64,000 nt of DNA from JAFGJU01 sp964570935 (GCA_964570935.1 CAZMZP010000050.1:17388-81387), one strand, 5' to 3'; counted from the first letter of the stretch, positions 30,503-39,380 are shown. The notes: generated by a model from the sequence alone, not told the origin. Program-made: numbers and translations.

Positions 30503-31594
30503 TCAGTGCCGGGTTTCCCCGCCCGATTCCGTCCGCCGTTCGCCGGCCTCCATCATCTTCCTCAGCCTGGCCAGCGCGCGCTTCTCCACCTGGCGCACTC
30601 GTTCCCTGCTGACACCCAGAAGAGCGCCAACTTCGGCCAGCGTGTGCATTCTTCCGTCCTGGAAGCCGTACCTTATCCTGAGTATCTTGTCTTCCCGGCC
30701 GGGGAGCTGGCTCATCAGCTTCAGCAGTCTCTCGCGCTCCAGCTGCAGCTCGACCATCTCCTCCGGGCTCGCGACCGCCAGCAGAGGCTCGAACTGCGAC
30801 ATCTCTCCGTAAGACTCCACGGCCGAATCGTAGTCCTTCGATTCTCTCCCGCCCACCCAGGTTCGGATGCGCTCGATCCTCTTCTCCGGCACGCCCATGT
30901 GAAGCGCTATCTCTTCGACCAGCGGCTGGCGACCCAGCTTCCTGCTCAGCACCGACTCGATGGAAAGGAACTTGGTGATGAGCTGAAGGACGTGGATCGG
31001 CACGCGTACCGTGCGGGAGTAGTTGGCCACGCCCCTGACGACCGACTGGCGTATCCACCAGGATGCGTACGTGCTGAAACGTCTCTTGCGGTCGGGGTCA
31101 AACCTGTCCACGGCCGCGATCAGGCCCAGGTTGCCCTCTTCTATCAGGTCCAATAGCTCAACGCCCCTGTCCTTGTAGGCCTTCGCAATCTTCACCACCA
31201 GTCTCAGGTTGGACAGTATCATGCTCCTGCGCGCGCTTTCGTCGCCCGCCCTGACGGCGCGAGCCAGCCGCGCCTCCTTCACCGGCGTCAGGAGCGGATA
31301 CCTGCCGATCTCCTTCAGGTACATGCTCACCGGCTCCAGCCCGCCGCCGTTGCGCGCGGCCCTGGACCTCTTCCGCGCCGCAGCGGCCTCGGCCTCTTCG
31401 TAGTCCGGCAGACCCACCCGGACTCCTTCGGCTTCTGCTCTGTCCAGGAACCAGTCGAAGGCCTCCATGTCGAAATCCGGCCTGTGCATCACGCGCTCGA
31501 TCTGCTCGTCCGGAACGATCCCCGCAGGCCTGCATTCCTGCAGGAGGTGCTCCAGTTTCAGCGCGAACTTGCTCTTGGCCACCCGCTTTCCCAT
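30503..31594 (-). CDS. RNA polymerase sigma-70 family factor, RpoS-like group 2
   Basis: This 363-residue sigma factor has region 1.2 (VSMYLKEIGRYPLLT), region 2 with LIEEGNLGLIAAVDRFDP and FSTYASWWIRQSVVRGVANY (2.3-2.4), region 3, and region 4 with TLAEVGALLGVSRERVRQVE. It lacks a long region 1.1 and differs from housekeeping RpoD in 2.4 (VVRGVANYSRT for the usual AITRAIADQART), so I read it as a group 2, RpoS-type factor. The nearby surE matches the surE-nlpD-rpoS neighbourhood of proteobacteria. It follows acylphosphatase by two bases and precedes apt. Confidence 0.9.
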   Translation of the reverse strand: MGKRVAKSKFALKLEHLLQECRPAGIVPDEQIERVMHRPDFDMEAFDWFLDRAEAEGVRVGLPDYEEAEAAAARKRSRAARNGGGLEPVSMYLKEIGRYPLLTPVKEARLARAVRAGDESARRSMILSNLRLVVKIAKAYKDRGVELLDLIEEGNLGLIAAVDRFDPDRKRRFSTYASWWIRQSVVRGVANYSRTVRVPIHVLQLITKFLSIESVLSRKLGRQPLVEEIALHMGVPEKRIERIRTWVGGRESKDYDSAVESYGEMSQFEPLLAVASPEEMVELQLERERLLKLMSQLPGREDKILRIRYGFQDGRMHTLAEVGALLGVSRERVRQVEKRALARLRKMMEAGERRTESGGETRH

Positions 31595-31596
31595 GT

Positions 31597-31875
31597 CTAG
31601 AACCTGACCTCAAACCCGTCGAACTCGCCAGAGAAGGCCTCCCACTGCACGTCCACGCCGGTCACTCTCGCGGCGCGGGGCCCCTGCTTGAGCAGCGCGA
31701 CCAGGCCCTCGATGCCTGGACGGTCTCCCTCCACTTCCAGCTCCACGGCGCCGTCCAAGGCGTTTCGGACGTAGCCACCCAGGCGCAGGGTCCTGCCCTG
31801 CGCCAGGGCGAACGAGCGATAGCCCACGCCCTGCACTTCACCCGAGACTATTATCCTGGCTCGTGCCTTATCCAA
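31597..31875 (-). CDS. acyP: Acylphosphatase
   Basis: This 92-residue enzyme hydrolyses acyl phosphates such as acetyl or carbamoyl phosphate. The catalytic arginine lies in VSGEVQGVGYRSFALAQG and the catalytic asparagine in GYVRNALDGAVELEVEG, both family signatures; the segment WEAFSGEFDGFEVRF ends the fold. No ATG is available downstream of the tRNA gene. I chose TTG at 31875, with GGGGGAG eight bases upstream, which gives the standard length. A longer frame reading through tRNA-Pro is an artefact. Confidence 0.92.
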   Translation of the reverse strand: MDKARARIIVSGEVQGVGYRSFALAQGRTLRLGGYVRNALDGAVELEVEGDRPGIEGLVALLKQGPRAARVTGVDVQWEAFSGEFDGFEVRF

Positions 31876-31990
31876 CTCCGGGTCTCCCCCGCGGGCGGTC
31901 GCGCTCTCGGCCGTCCGGCTCGGGACCAGAACTGAACCGGTGCAGGGCAACAGCTCCGGCCCTGCACCGTCCAGCTCAAAAATAAGAAGA

Positions 31991-32067
<77 letters not shown>

Positions 32068-32142
32068 AACCATGTCCCGTAGTAACCTTCCTACTATCCT
32101 ATCACAGTTAGGCCGAAAATTCTTCGAGTTCCGTCACTGCCC

Positions 32143-32892
32143 TCAAGGCGCCAGGTCCCAGCTCTCCATCTCCACGATCTTCTTGTAGTCCGTGAAGTCC
32201 AGGTGCAGCGGTGTTACCGATATCATTTCAGAGCTGACTGCGTTGAAATCCGTGTTCTCGGGCGAAGTCGCGTAAGTGGGCTCGTTCCCGCCTATCCAGT
32301 AGTAGCTCTTTCCGCGCGGGTCCGTCTTCTTCACTATCATGTCCCTGTACACGCGCCTGCCCAGCCCCGTGACCTTCACTCCCTTGATCCTGGCCGCCGG
32401 CACGTTCGGCACGTTGACGTTCAGCAGCGCCGGCGACGCCGTCCCCCTGTCCACGAGAGTCCTGACCAGCTTGAGGGTAAAGGAGCAGGCCGTCTCGAAG
32501 TCGTACGGCGCCTTTCCGACGAGCGATACCGCTATCGACGGAGCGCCCTGCAGCGTGCCTTCTATCGCGGCCGCCACGGTCCCCGAGTAGCTAACGTCCT
32601 CGCCGAGGTTGGGGCCGTGGTTCACGCCGGCCACCACCATCTGCGGTCTCTCCTGGAGGAGACCGTTGAACGCCAGCAGCACGCAGTCGGTGGGAGTGCC
32701 GTCCACGCTCATGAAAGAGTCTCCCATTTCCCTGACTCTCAGCGGGTGCTCCAGAGTCAGGGAGTGACTGGTGGCGCTCTGCTCCCTGTCCGGCGCGATC
32801 GCCACGACCCGCCCGACGGAGCTGAGCGCCTCCCTCAACGCCTGGAACCCGGCGGCATGCACGCCGTCATCGTTGGTCACGAGTATCAGCAA
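32143..32892 (-). CDS. surE: 5'/3'-nucleotidase SurE
   Basis: This 249-residue metal-dependent survival phosphatase removes phosphate from nucleoside monophosphates. The metal-binding start MLILVTNDDGVHAAGF carries Asp8-Asp9, and the conserved QSATSHSLTL, VDGTPTDCVLLAF and GVNHGPNLGEDVSYSGTVAAA segments follow. Length is typical. Its start overlaps the end of the upstream glycosyltransferase by 26 bases. The gene order surE, tRNA-Pro, acylphosphatase, RpoS-like sigma resembles the stationary-phase surE-rpoS region of other bacteria. Confidence 0.96.
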   Translation of the reverse strand: MLILVTNDDGVHAAGFQALREALSSVGRVVAIAPDREQSATSHSLTLEHPLRVREMGDSFMSVDGTPTDCVLLAFNGLLQERPQMVVAGVNHGPNLGEDVSYSGTVAAAIEGTLQGAPSIAVSLVGKAPYDFETACSFTLKLVRTLVDRGTASPALLNVNVPNVPAARIKGVKVTGLGRRVYRDMIVKKTDPRGKSYYWIGGNEPTYATSPENTDFNAVSSEMISVTPLHLDFTDYKKIVEMESWDLAP

Positions 32893-33568
32893 CTCTTCTC
32901 CCCTCCCTCCTCAAGGACAGAACGAGTCTCCAGAAACACACGGCGTCCTTGAGCGGCTTGATCGAGCTCTTCTCCTCTCCGTAGACGGTCGGGATCGGAA
33001 TGCTGTCTATGGCGAAGCCCATGCGCGCGGCCTTCACGAGTATCTCCGATTCCAGGTCGTATCGCGAGCACTCCAGCCGAACGGCCTCGAGCACGCGAGA
33101 GCTGATGTACCTGAATCCGGACTGGCTGTCCTCTATTCGCTGGCCTGCCGCCCGCGAAACCACCCACGAGGTGAACCGGTTGACGCAGACTCTGATCACC
33201 GGCATCGTACTGACGTCGCGCATCCTGGACCCCACCACGATGTCCGCACCGGTCTCCTCCGCTTTCAGCAAGAACGAGGGGACGAGCCCCGGGTCGTGCT
33301 GGCCGTCACCGTCCAGCGTCACCACGCCAGAGTACCCGTGCGCCAGGGCCCACGCGAACCCCGTTTTCAGGGCCTCTCCCTTTCCCATGTTCGTGTCGTG
33401 CCTCAGGACGTTGTAGCCCAGCCGCGCGGCCTCCGTGGGGTACGCGTCGGGCGATCCGTCGTCGACGACGAGCACGTTTTCCTTTCCGACCGCGCCGGCC
33501 GCCCCTTCAAGCACCTCGAGCAGCCTCGGCCCGGTCATGTACGCGGGCACGATCACTACCACTTTCAT
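32867..33568 (-). CDS. Family 2 glycosyltransferase (polyprenyl-phosphate glycosyltransferase type)
   Basis: This 233-residue GT-A enzyme resembles dolichol-phosphate mannosyltransferases and likely transfers a sugar to a polyprenyl phosphate. The nucleotide-sugar site VVIVPAY, the VVDDGSPDAYPTEAA segment and the metal-binding VVTLDGDGQHDPG (D-x-D) are clear, as is the acceptor-side SQSGFRYIS. No membrane helices are present. Its ATG at 33568 overlaps the end of the LpxL-like gene as ATGA, and its own end overlaps surE, so the three genes are translationally linked. The sugar and product are unknown. Confidence 0.9.
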   Translation of the reverse strand: MKVVVIVPAYMTGPRLLEVLEGAAGAVGKENVLVVDDGSPDAYPTEAARLGYNVLRHDTNMGKGEALKTGFAWALAHGYSGVVTLDGDGQHDPGLVPSFLLKAEETGADIVVGSRMRDVSTMPVIRVCVNRFTSWVVSRAAGQRIEDSQSGFRYISSRVLEAVRLECSRYDLESEILVKAARMGFAIDSIPIPTVYGEEKSSIKPLKDAVCFWRLVLSLRREGRRVADTRDQR

Positions 33569-34470
33569 GCGCGGCCGTCCTGCCAAATCGGCTCGAATAC
33601 GAACCACTGGTCCGGGTACTGCCTCACGTATTTCTCCATAACTCGCAGGCTGCGCGACAGCACGTCCTCGAAGGCCCCGGCTCCGCTCCCGGGCCGGATG
33701 GGGTCCTCAACGCACAGCCTGAACCGCGACCCTTTTTCTCTTATCACGAACGTGGGCACCACGGCCGCGCCCGTTCTGAGCGCGAGCGCCACGTGGCCGT
33801 ACGGCACCACGGCCGTAGAACCGAAGAACTCTCTCCGGATCCCCCGCCCCAGCACGTTTCTATCCCCCAGTATCGCGATGCATTCGTTTCTTCTCAACGC
33901 GGCCAGGAGTCCGGCGGTCGCGTGGCCGATGGACACCACGTTGATGCCCTTTCGCCGCCGTCTCTTCACGAAGAACCGGTCTATAAGCGCGTTCCTGTGA
34001 GGAAGGGCCGCGACCGACAGACGAAGCCCGCTCCGCGCCAGCATGGCGCCGCCCACCTCCCAGTTCCCGACGTGCGCGCCCAGCAGTATAACGCCATTTC
34101 CCGACTTGAGCTCTCCCCGTATCACCGCCAGCGCGTTTCCGTCGGCCATTCCGGTCAGGGACTTCCGCGACAGGATGGGGAATCTCAGAAAATCAGTGAT
34201 GGAGAGGGCGAAGTTCCTGAAAGTGCGCTTGGCCACTCTCGTCATCTCGGCCTCGCTCACGGACGTCCCCAGTACGTGCCTCAGGTTGGCCATCACCGCC
34301 CTGCGGGACCTGGTGTTCAGCGCGAAGTTGAGGTCGGCAAGACCGGAGGCCAGCATGTAGCTGACAGACACGTGAGCGACGAGGGCGAGCGCGCCGCCGA
34401 CTTCGTACAGAAAATACCCGAACACGCCCAGAACGCGGTCAAAGATCCACTGACGCGGGCTGCCTGTCAA
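33565..34470 (-). CDS. LpxL/HtrB-type lysophospholipid (lipid A) acyltransferase
   Basis: This 301-residue membrane-associated acyltransferase is probably a late lipid A acyltransferase. The catalytic HX4E motif is GAHVGNWEVGG, and ILGDRNVLGRGIRREFFG, the arginine-rich segment KRRRRKGI and the DQWFVFEPIW end are family features; a hydrophobic N-terminal segment lies at about residues 10-45. I chose TTG at 34470 with GGAGG ten bases upstream; the open frame above it is tRNA-Pro. It supports a Gram-negative outer membrane. No other lipid A gene is in view. Confidence 0.87.
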   Translation of the reverse strand: MTGSPRQWIFDRVLGVFGYFLYEVGGALALVAHVSVSYMLASGLADLNFALNTRSRRAVMANLRHVLGTSVSEAEMTRVAKRTFRNFALSITDFLRFPILSRKSLTGMADGNALAVIRGELKSGNGVILLGAHVGNWEVGGAMLARSGLRLSVAALPHRNALIDRFFVKRRRRKGINVVSIGHATAGLLAALRRNECIAILGDRNVLGRGIRREFFGSTAVVPYGHVALALRTGAAVVPTFVIREKGSRFRLCVEDPIRPGSGAGAFEDVLSRSLRVMEKYVRQYPDQWFVFEPIWQDGRA

Positions 34471-34501
34471 CGTCGTGGGTTCCTCCAGCGTAGATAAATA
34501 G

Positions 34502-34578
34502 TGGTCGGGGCGACTGGATTCGAACCAGCGACCACTAGCCCCCCATGCTAGTGCGCTACCTGGCTGCGCCACGCCCCG
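34502..34578 (-). tRNA. tRNA-Pro (anticodon GGG)
   Basis: A 77-nt cloverleaf with encoded CCA lies on the minus strand. The acceptor arms are CGGGGCG and CGCCCCG, and the anticodon arm is CTAGC-ATGGGGG-GCTAG (anticodon GGG). A strong sigma-70 promoter stands at 34616-34644. It is followed by the LpxL-like gene. Confidence 0.96.
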
Positions 34579-34615
34579 ACCATCTGGATTCTCACAGGGT
34601 CACCTTGCTGCGTGC

Positions 34616-34644
34616 ATCATAACCGATTCCGAAAAGGCCCGCAA
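34616..34644 (-). promoter_or_regulatory. Sigma-70-type promoter of tRNA-Pro(GGG) and the lpxL-like operon
   Basis: TTGCGG (34639-34644), a 17-base spacer and TATGAT (34616-34621) precede the tRNA by about 37 bases. It probably also drives the downstream acyltransferase, glycosyltransferase and surE genes. Confidence 0.65.
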
Positions 34645-34685
34645 GGCCTGCGGCGCCGACGGACCCGGCTTCCCGGCCGCCGCGC

Positions 34686-35057
34686 TCACCTCTTCGCGCG
34701 GACCATGGAGAGCACTTCTTCGAGCTCCTTCCTCACCTGCTTCAACAGCTGAGTCGCTCCCTCCTTCTCGCCTCCGGCCGCGGAAGGGCCGGGAGACGTC
34801 CTCCTGTCGTCGAGCAGTTTCTTCCTGGCCCCAGAGATGGTGTAGCCCTGCTCGTACAGCATTTTTCGGATGGTCATTATGAGCGCGATGTCCTTCGGCC
34901 TGTACATCCTGTTTCCGGCGCGGTTCTTTTTCGGTCTCAGCATCTTGAACTGCGTTTCCCAGTACCGCAGAACGTGCGGCTCCACGCCGGCCATCGCGCT
35001 GACCTCGCTTATGGAATGATACGCGCGCCCTTTGTCTTCTTCCGCCAAGCGGAGCAC
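34686..35057 (-). CDS. MerR-family transcriptional regulator
   Basis: This 123-residue DNA-binding protein has an N-terminal MerR winged helix-turn-helix (YHSISEVSAMAGVEPHVLRY, then WETQFKMLRPKKNRAGNRMY) and a short C-terminal helix region ending LLKQVRKELEEVLSMVR, probably the dimerising coiled coil. It has no metal-binding cysteines and no effector domain, like the small MerR proteins often found next to gpsA, rpoD or cobalamin-linked genes. I chose GTG at 35057, eight bases after the gpsA stop, with AGGAAAG upstream. Its target is unknown. Confidence 0.88.
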   Translation of the reverse strand: MLRLAEEDKGRAYHSISEVSAMAGVEPHVLRYWETQFKMLRPKKNRAGNRMYRPKDIALIMTIRKMLYEQGYTISGARKKLLDDRRTSPGPSAAGGEKEGATQLLKQVRKELEEVLSMVRAKR

Positions 35058-35065
35058 CCCCTTTC

Positions 35066-36067
35066 CTACTGTGCTTCTGCCTTGAGTTCTCTCGTCATGA
35101 GCTCGTCTATCGCCAGGTGAGGGTCCTTGCCCTCGAACAGCACGGCGTAGACCTGCTCCGTTATGGGCATATCGACTTCGTGGCGCCTGGCCAGGTGGAG
35201 CGCACTCTTCGTCGTTCTGACCCCTTCCGCCACCATCACCATGCCCGACAGGACCGCTTCCAGAGTCTTGCCACTTCCGACTTGCTCGCCGACGTACCGA
35301 TTGCGACTGTGCCGGCTGAGGCACGTAACGACGAGGTCCCCCACGCCGGCAAGGCCGAAGAACGTCTCGCGTCTCGCGCCCAGGGCCAGCCCGAGTCTTG
35401 TGATCTCGGCGAGTCCCCTGGTGATAAGCGCGGCCTTGGTGTTGTCCCCGTACCCTATCCCGTCGCAGATGCCGGCCGCGATCGCGACCACGTTCTTGAC
35501 GGAGACGCCCAGCTCCACACCCACCATGTCTTCGTTCGTGTACACGCGGAAGGTGCCCGTCGAGAAGAGCTGCTGGACCTGCTTGGCCGACGCCGCGCTC
35601 GCGGACGCCGACACGACTGCGGTGGGGTGGCCCCGGCTCACTTCCTCGGCGTGACTGGGCCCGGCGAGCACGGCTATCCTGTCCGCGGCCGAGGCGGAAA
35701 GCTCGTCCACCAGGACTTCCGACATGCGCATCAGCGAGCCGTCTTCGATGCCCTTGGTTGCGCTGACGATGAGCGCTCCGGACGTGTCCAGTCCGGCCAG
35801 TTTCCTCGCCACTCCCCGGAGAGTGTGGGAGGGGACGGCAAACACAAGCATGTCCGCGCCGTTGACCGCGTCGGCCATCTCAGGCGTGAACCGCACCGTA
35901 GCCGGGAGGGCGGCCCCGGGCAGGAATTTCTCGTTCACTCCCTCGCTCTTCACGCGCTCGCACTGCTCTACGTCGTACTCCCAGACGACCACGTCGCCGC
36001 CCCTGGAGCTCAACACCATCGAGAGCGCGGTTCCCCAGCCCCCGCCTCCCAGAATCCCGAATTTCAT
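35066..36067 (-). CDS. gpsA: Glycerol-3-phosphate dehydrogenase [NAD(P)+]
   Basis: This 333-residue enzyme reduces dihydroxyacetone phosphate to sn-glycerol 3-phosphate, the backbone for phospholipids. The Rossmann motif is FGILGGGGWGTALS at the N-terminus. The catalytic lysine lies in ELGVSVKNVVAIAAG, and the GDNTKAALITRGLAE and AGVGDLVVTC segments are family signatures. It begins seven bases after plsY, which uses its product, so the two make the first steps of glycerolipid synthesis as one unit. The ATG at 36067 gives the standard N-terminus. Confidence 0.96.
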   Translation of the reverse strand: MKFGILGGGGWGTALSMVLSSRGGDVVVWEYDVEQCERVKSEGVNEKFLPGAALPATVRFTPEMADAVNGADMLVFAVPSHTLRGVARKLAGLDTSGALIVSATKGIEDGSLMRMSEVLVDELSASAADRIAVLAGPSHAEEVSRGHPTAVVSASASAASAKQVQQLFSTGTFRVYTNEDMVGVELGVSVKNVVAIAAGICDGIGYGDNTKAALITRGLAEITRLGLALGARRETFFGLAGVGDLVVTCLSRHSRNRYVGEQVGSGKTLEAVLSGMVMVAEGVRTTKSALHLARRHEVDMPITEQVYAVLFEGKDPHLAIDELMTRELKAEAQ

Positions 36068-36074
36068 GGTTGAA

Positions 36075-36716
36075 TCAACCTCCGCGTAACTTGAACTTGC
36101 GTTCCTCGCCACGTAGTATTCGCGATATATTGCCCCTGTGCCGCGCCACCACAACGGCGGCCACCAGCGTCGAGACCCAGAACACTTTCGGCCAGTCCCC
36201 GGGACCACCCGGGGCGGTAACGTACACGGCCGCCGGCAGCGAGACCGCGGCCAGAATCGAACCAAGCGATATGAACCTGAACAGCGACACCACAACCACC
36301 CAGACAGCGACACAGATCCCGAACGCCGCCGGTGCGACCGCCGCGAACACCCCGGCCGCCGTGGCCACGCCCTTGCCTCCCCTGAACGAAGCGAACACGG
36401 TCCAGATGTGTCCGGCCACGGCCGCCAGTCCCGCGAGCAGCATCAGGTCCGTCCTTCCCACGCCCCCGGACTCGCGCCACAGCAGACCCGCCGCGCCGAC
36501 GCCGGCGGCGCCCTTGCCGGCGTCCAGGAACAGGACCGCAAGCCCCGGGCCGGGGCCCAGAGTCCTGAACGTGTTCGCCGCGCCCAGGTTGCCGCTCCCG
36601 TGCTTCCTCAAGTCTATTCCCCTTGTCAGTCTCCCGGCCAGGAGGCTGAATGGAATCGCGCCCAGCAGATACGCCAGCGCCACACTCAGAATCACCCGCT
36701 CCAAGCCTTGCCTCAC
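36075..36716 (-). CDS. plsY: Acyl-phosphate:glycerol-3-phosphate acyltransferase
   Basis: This 213-residue polytopic membrane enzyme transfers an acyl chain from acyl phosphate to the sn-1 position of glycerol 3-phosphate. The three conserved loop motifs are visible: LLGAIPFSLLAGRL with HGSGNLGAANTFRTLG (about residues 39-54), AGHIWTVFASFRGGKGVATA (about 111-130), and a degenerate C-terminal one ending VARHRGNISRILRGEE. Five to six hydrophobic segments are present. Its start overlaps the der stop by four bases and gpsA follows, a frequent der-plsY-gpsA arrangement. Confidence 0.95.
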   Translation of the reverse strand: MRQGLERVILSVALAYLLGAIPFSLLAGRLTRGIDLRKHGSGNLGAANTFRTLGPGPGLAVLFLDAGKGAAGVGAAGLLWRESGGVGRTDLMLLAGLAAVAGHIWTVFASFRGGKGVATAAGVFAAVAPAAFGICVAVWVVVVSLFRFISLGSILAAVSLPAAVYVTAPGGPGDWPKVFWVSTLVAAVVVARHRGNISRILRGEERKFKLRGG

Positions 36717-38035
36717 TTGCGGAGGGCGGTCCGCACCTTGATGCTGACCGGCGTGCCCCGAAACCCGAACTGCTCCCTGAGACTATTCATCAAGTAGTGG
36801 ACGTAGGACTTCCTGAACGCGCTCCTGTCGTTCACGAAAAGTGCGAAGGTCGGCGGCACCACGGACACCTGACTTGCCCTTTTCAGCGCGGGCGCATGAC
36901 CCGACTGTCCCACGGGCGGCCTTCTTCTCGTCATCGCGTCCCTGAGCGCCTCCGTGAGCTCCTGCTCGCTGAGGGTCCGCCTGCTCTGCTCGGCCGCCTC
37001 CAGGGCCAGCCTTGGCAGCCGCGACACCCTCAGGCCAGTGAGGGCCGACGCGAACACCACCTGCGCGTAGGACAGGAACGGAAGTCGGCGCCTGAATTCC
37101 TTCTCGATGTCGATTGCGGTGTACTGGTCCTTGTCGACAAGGTCCCACTTGTTGAACACCACGATCGAAGGCTTCCCGGAATGATGCGCTATCGCGGCTA
37201 TCCTGGTGTCCTGCGAGCTCAACCCCGCGGAGGCGTCCAGCACGAGGAGCACGACGCCGGCTCTCTCGATGCTCTTGAGCGCCCTCACCACGCTGTACAC
37301 CTCCAGCGCGTCCGAGATGCTCCTCTTTCTCCTCAGTCCGGCCGTGTCGATCAGTATGAACTCGCGGCCGTTGAACTTGAAAAACGAATCCACCGAGTCC
37401 CTGGTCGTGCCCGGCGCCGCGTGGACAATCATCCGCTCCTCGTCGAGAAGCCTGTTGATGATGGAGGACTTCCCCACGTTGGGTTTGCCCACGACCGCCA
37501 CGCTTATGGCGTCGATCGGTTCCTCCGCCGGCTCAGCCTCGCCCAGCGACTCGACGACCCTGTCCAGCAGCGCGTCCGCGCCCCTGCCGTGCACGGCGGA
37601 AACGGGTATCGGGTCCCCGATGCCAAGTCCGTGAAACTCGTGTATCAGGGCCTCGCGGCTCTCGTTGTCTATCTTGTTCACGACGAGGAGCGACGTCTTG
37701 CCCCTCTGTCTGAGTATCTGCGCTATCTCGGCGTCCAAGGGGTTCACACCGTCCTCCCCGTCCACCACGAACACCACGAGAGAAGCCTCCTCCACGGCCA
37801 GAGATGCCTGTTCCCTGACGAGCACCTCCATGTCTCCGCGCGCCTCGGGCAGGTACCCGCCGGTGTCCACGACCCAGAACGACCTGCGCTCCCAGGTGAC
37901 TGCGGCTATCTTCCTGTCGCGCGTGACCCCGGGCTCGCCGTGCACAACGGCCAGCTTCCGTCCGACCAGCCTATTGAAAAGTGTGGATTTCCCCACGTTC
38001 GGACGGCCTATTATCGCCACGATCGGGCTTCCCAT
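36713..38035 (-). CDS. der: Ribosome-associated GTPase Der (EngA)
   Basis: This 440-residue protein has two tandem GTPase domains and a KH-like C-terminal domain and acts in 50S assembly. The first G domain has GRPNVGKSTLFN and DTGGY, and the second has GKPNVGKSSIINRLLDEE, DTAGL and FNKWDLVDK. The C-terminal KH-like part ends with GTPVSIKVR. I chose the ATG at 38035, with GAGGGA eight bases upstream. This start lies 65 bases inside the upstream DUF512 gene, an unusually long overlap. Confidence 0.96.
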   Translation of the reverse strand: MGSPIVAIIGRPNVGKSTLFNRLVGRKLAVVHGEPGVTRDRKIAAVTWERRSFWVVDTGGYLPEARGDMEVLVREQASLAVEEASLVVFVVDGEDGVNPLDAEIAQILRQRGKTSLLVVNKIDNESREALIHEFHGLGIGDPIPVSAVHGRGADALLDRVVESLGEAEPAEEPIDAISVAVVGKPNVGKSSIINRLLDEERMIVHAAPGTTRDSVDSFFKFNGREFILIDTAGLRRKRSISDALEVYSVVRALKSIERAGVVLLVLDASAGLSSQDTRIAAIAHHSGKPSIVVFNKWDLVDKDQYTAIDIEKEFRRRLPFLSYAQVVFASALTGLRVSRLPRLALEAAEQSRRTLSEQELTEALRDAMTRRRPPVGQSGHAPALKRASQVSVVPPTFALFVNDRSAFRKSYVHYLMNSLREQFGFRGTPVSIKVRTALRK

Positions 38036-39266
38036 ACCGCAGTCCCTCAATAATAATCTTGTGACCGGAAGCCTCTTCCAGCTCCCGGGGCGTCATGTCG
38101 TCCAGGAAAAGTCCATCCGGGTTGAGGCATTCCTCGGACACGACCGCAACCTCTTCCGGACCGAGCCGTCTCATCGCCCGCAGCACGTCCCTGCCGCCCA
38201 GAAGTCCCACAACTGTGACAGAGCGGCCCAGCAGCCAGTTCTGCACTCCGAGCACCCTGACCCCCTCGCCCGCCAGCGCCGCCCTCAGCACGGGCTCCGC
38301 CAGCTTCCCCGTCAGGACGGCCGCCGGCCTTCCTCGCGCCCGGCGCCTGATGCGCCCCCGCAGCCGGGCCGCCTCCTCCAAGAGCACCCTCACCAGCCCC
38401 ACTCCGTTCTCAATCTGACAGAATCCCTCGTACTCGACCGCGTCGGGCACGTCCCGTCCCGCCAGCAGGTACATCTCGTCCGCCGCGAACACGAACCTGG
38501 TGCCCAGCTGTCGCAAAGCTCGAACCTGCCACGCGGCCAGCCAGTCGAGCAGCCGGGCGGCGTCCCGGCCGGTGACCGGCCTGAGCGACGGAAGTCCACG
38601 CCTGTGCCCGGTGAGGCCGACCGGCACCACGGCCACGCTTTTCACGCTCGGGAAGAAACCGGCCAGGTCGTCCACGGTCCTGCTCAGGTGCGGTCCGTCG
38701 TTGATTCCGGGGCACAACACAACCTGCGCGTGCACTTCTATTCCGCCCTGTTTGAGCGCTTCCAGCTTGGGAAGAATCTCTGCCGGACCGGAAAGACCCA
38801 GCATTCGCGCCCTCACACCCGGGTCGGTGGAGTGCACCGACACGTAGAGCGGGCTCAAGCGTTGTTCGATTATCCGCTCCAGCTCGGGTCGTCTCAGGTT
38901 CGTCATCGTTATGTAGTTGCCGTGGAGGAACGAGAATCTGTAGTCCTCGTCCTTCACGTGGAGAGACGGTCGAAGCCCGCCCGGCAGCTGGTCCACGAAG
39001 CAGAAGACGCACTTGTTCGGACAGGTCCTGGGCGCGAGCTCCTCAAACCTGATCCCGAACACCCCCTGCCCGTTTCTGCGTACTCTCACGGAAAACTGGC
39101 CGGAGTTCCTCTTAGCGCCCAGTTTGATGGAGTCGGCCACGGAGTGGAACATGAAGTCGATAACGTCCCTCACACTGTCCGGGCCGACCGACAGGATGAC
39201 GTCCCCGCTCTTCAGGCCTGCCCTGTCAGCGGGACTGTTTTTCTTCACCGCCTGGATTTTCAGCAT
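37971..39266 (-). CDS. DUF512 protein with PDZ and radical SAM domains
   Basis: This 431-residue protein has an N-terminal PDZ-like domain (KKNSPADRAGLKSGDVILSV), then a radical-SAM-type cluster motif, CPNKCVFCFVDQLP (CxxxCxxC), and the DUF512 C-terminal half (VVLCPGINDG, FVFAADEMYLLAG, VGLLGGRDV). The family is widespread in anaerobes and usually sits beside der; its reaction is not known to me. The ATG at 39266 gives a normal start clear of the tRNA gene. Its last 65 bases also encode the beginning of der. Confidence 0.88.
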   Translation of the reverse strand: MLKIQAVKKNSPADRAGLKSGDVILSVGPDSVRDVIDFMFHSVADSIKLGAKRNSGQFSVRVRRNGQGVFGIRFEELAPRTCPNKCVFCFVDQLPGGLRPSLHVKDEDYRFSFLHGNYITMTNLRRPELERIIEQRLSPLYVSVHSTDPGVRARMLGLSGPAEILPKLEALKQGGIEVHAQVVLCPGINDGPHLSRTVDDLAGFFPSVKSVAVVPVGLTGHRRGLPSLRPVTGRDAARLLDWLAAWQVRALRQLGTRFVFAADEMYLLAGRDVPDAVEYEGFCQIENGVGLVRVLLEEAARLRGRIRRRARGRPAAVLTGKLAEPVLRAALAGEGVRVLGVQNWLLGRSVTVVGLLGGRDVLRAMRRLGPEEVAVVSEECLNPDGLFLDDMTPRELEEASGHKIIIEGLRYGKPDRGDNRPSERGEIHTFQ

Positions 39267-39305
39267 GGCTTTGAGGGATGACACCCGGGGTGCAGAGAAA
39301 ACGAG

Positions 39306-39380
39306 TGGAGCGGGCAACGGGATTTGAACCCGCGACTCTCAGCTTGGGAAGCTGATACTCTACCACTGAGCTATGCCCGC
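39306..39380 (-). tRNA. tRNA-Gly (anticodon CCC)
   Basis: A 75-nt cloverleaf with encoded CCA lies on the minus strand. The acceptor arms are GCGGGCA and TGCCCGC, the anticodon arm is TCAGC-TTCCCAA-GCTGA (anticodon CCC), and the D arm has the short GCTCAGTGGTAGAGT form of glycine tRNAs. A sigma-70 promoter stands 30 bases upstream. Confidence 0.97.

Noticed and set aside
32073..32110. Promoter for tRNA-Pro(CGG)
   Set aside because: A TAGGAT hexamer is well placed but no acceptable -35 stands 16-18 bases upstream, so no promoter is called.
34471..34572. N-terminal extension of the LpxL-like protein (MAQPGSALAWGASGRW...)
   Set aside because: It again reads through tRNA-Pro(GGG); the TTG at 34470 with GGAGG upstream gives the normal family length.
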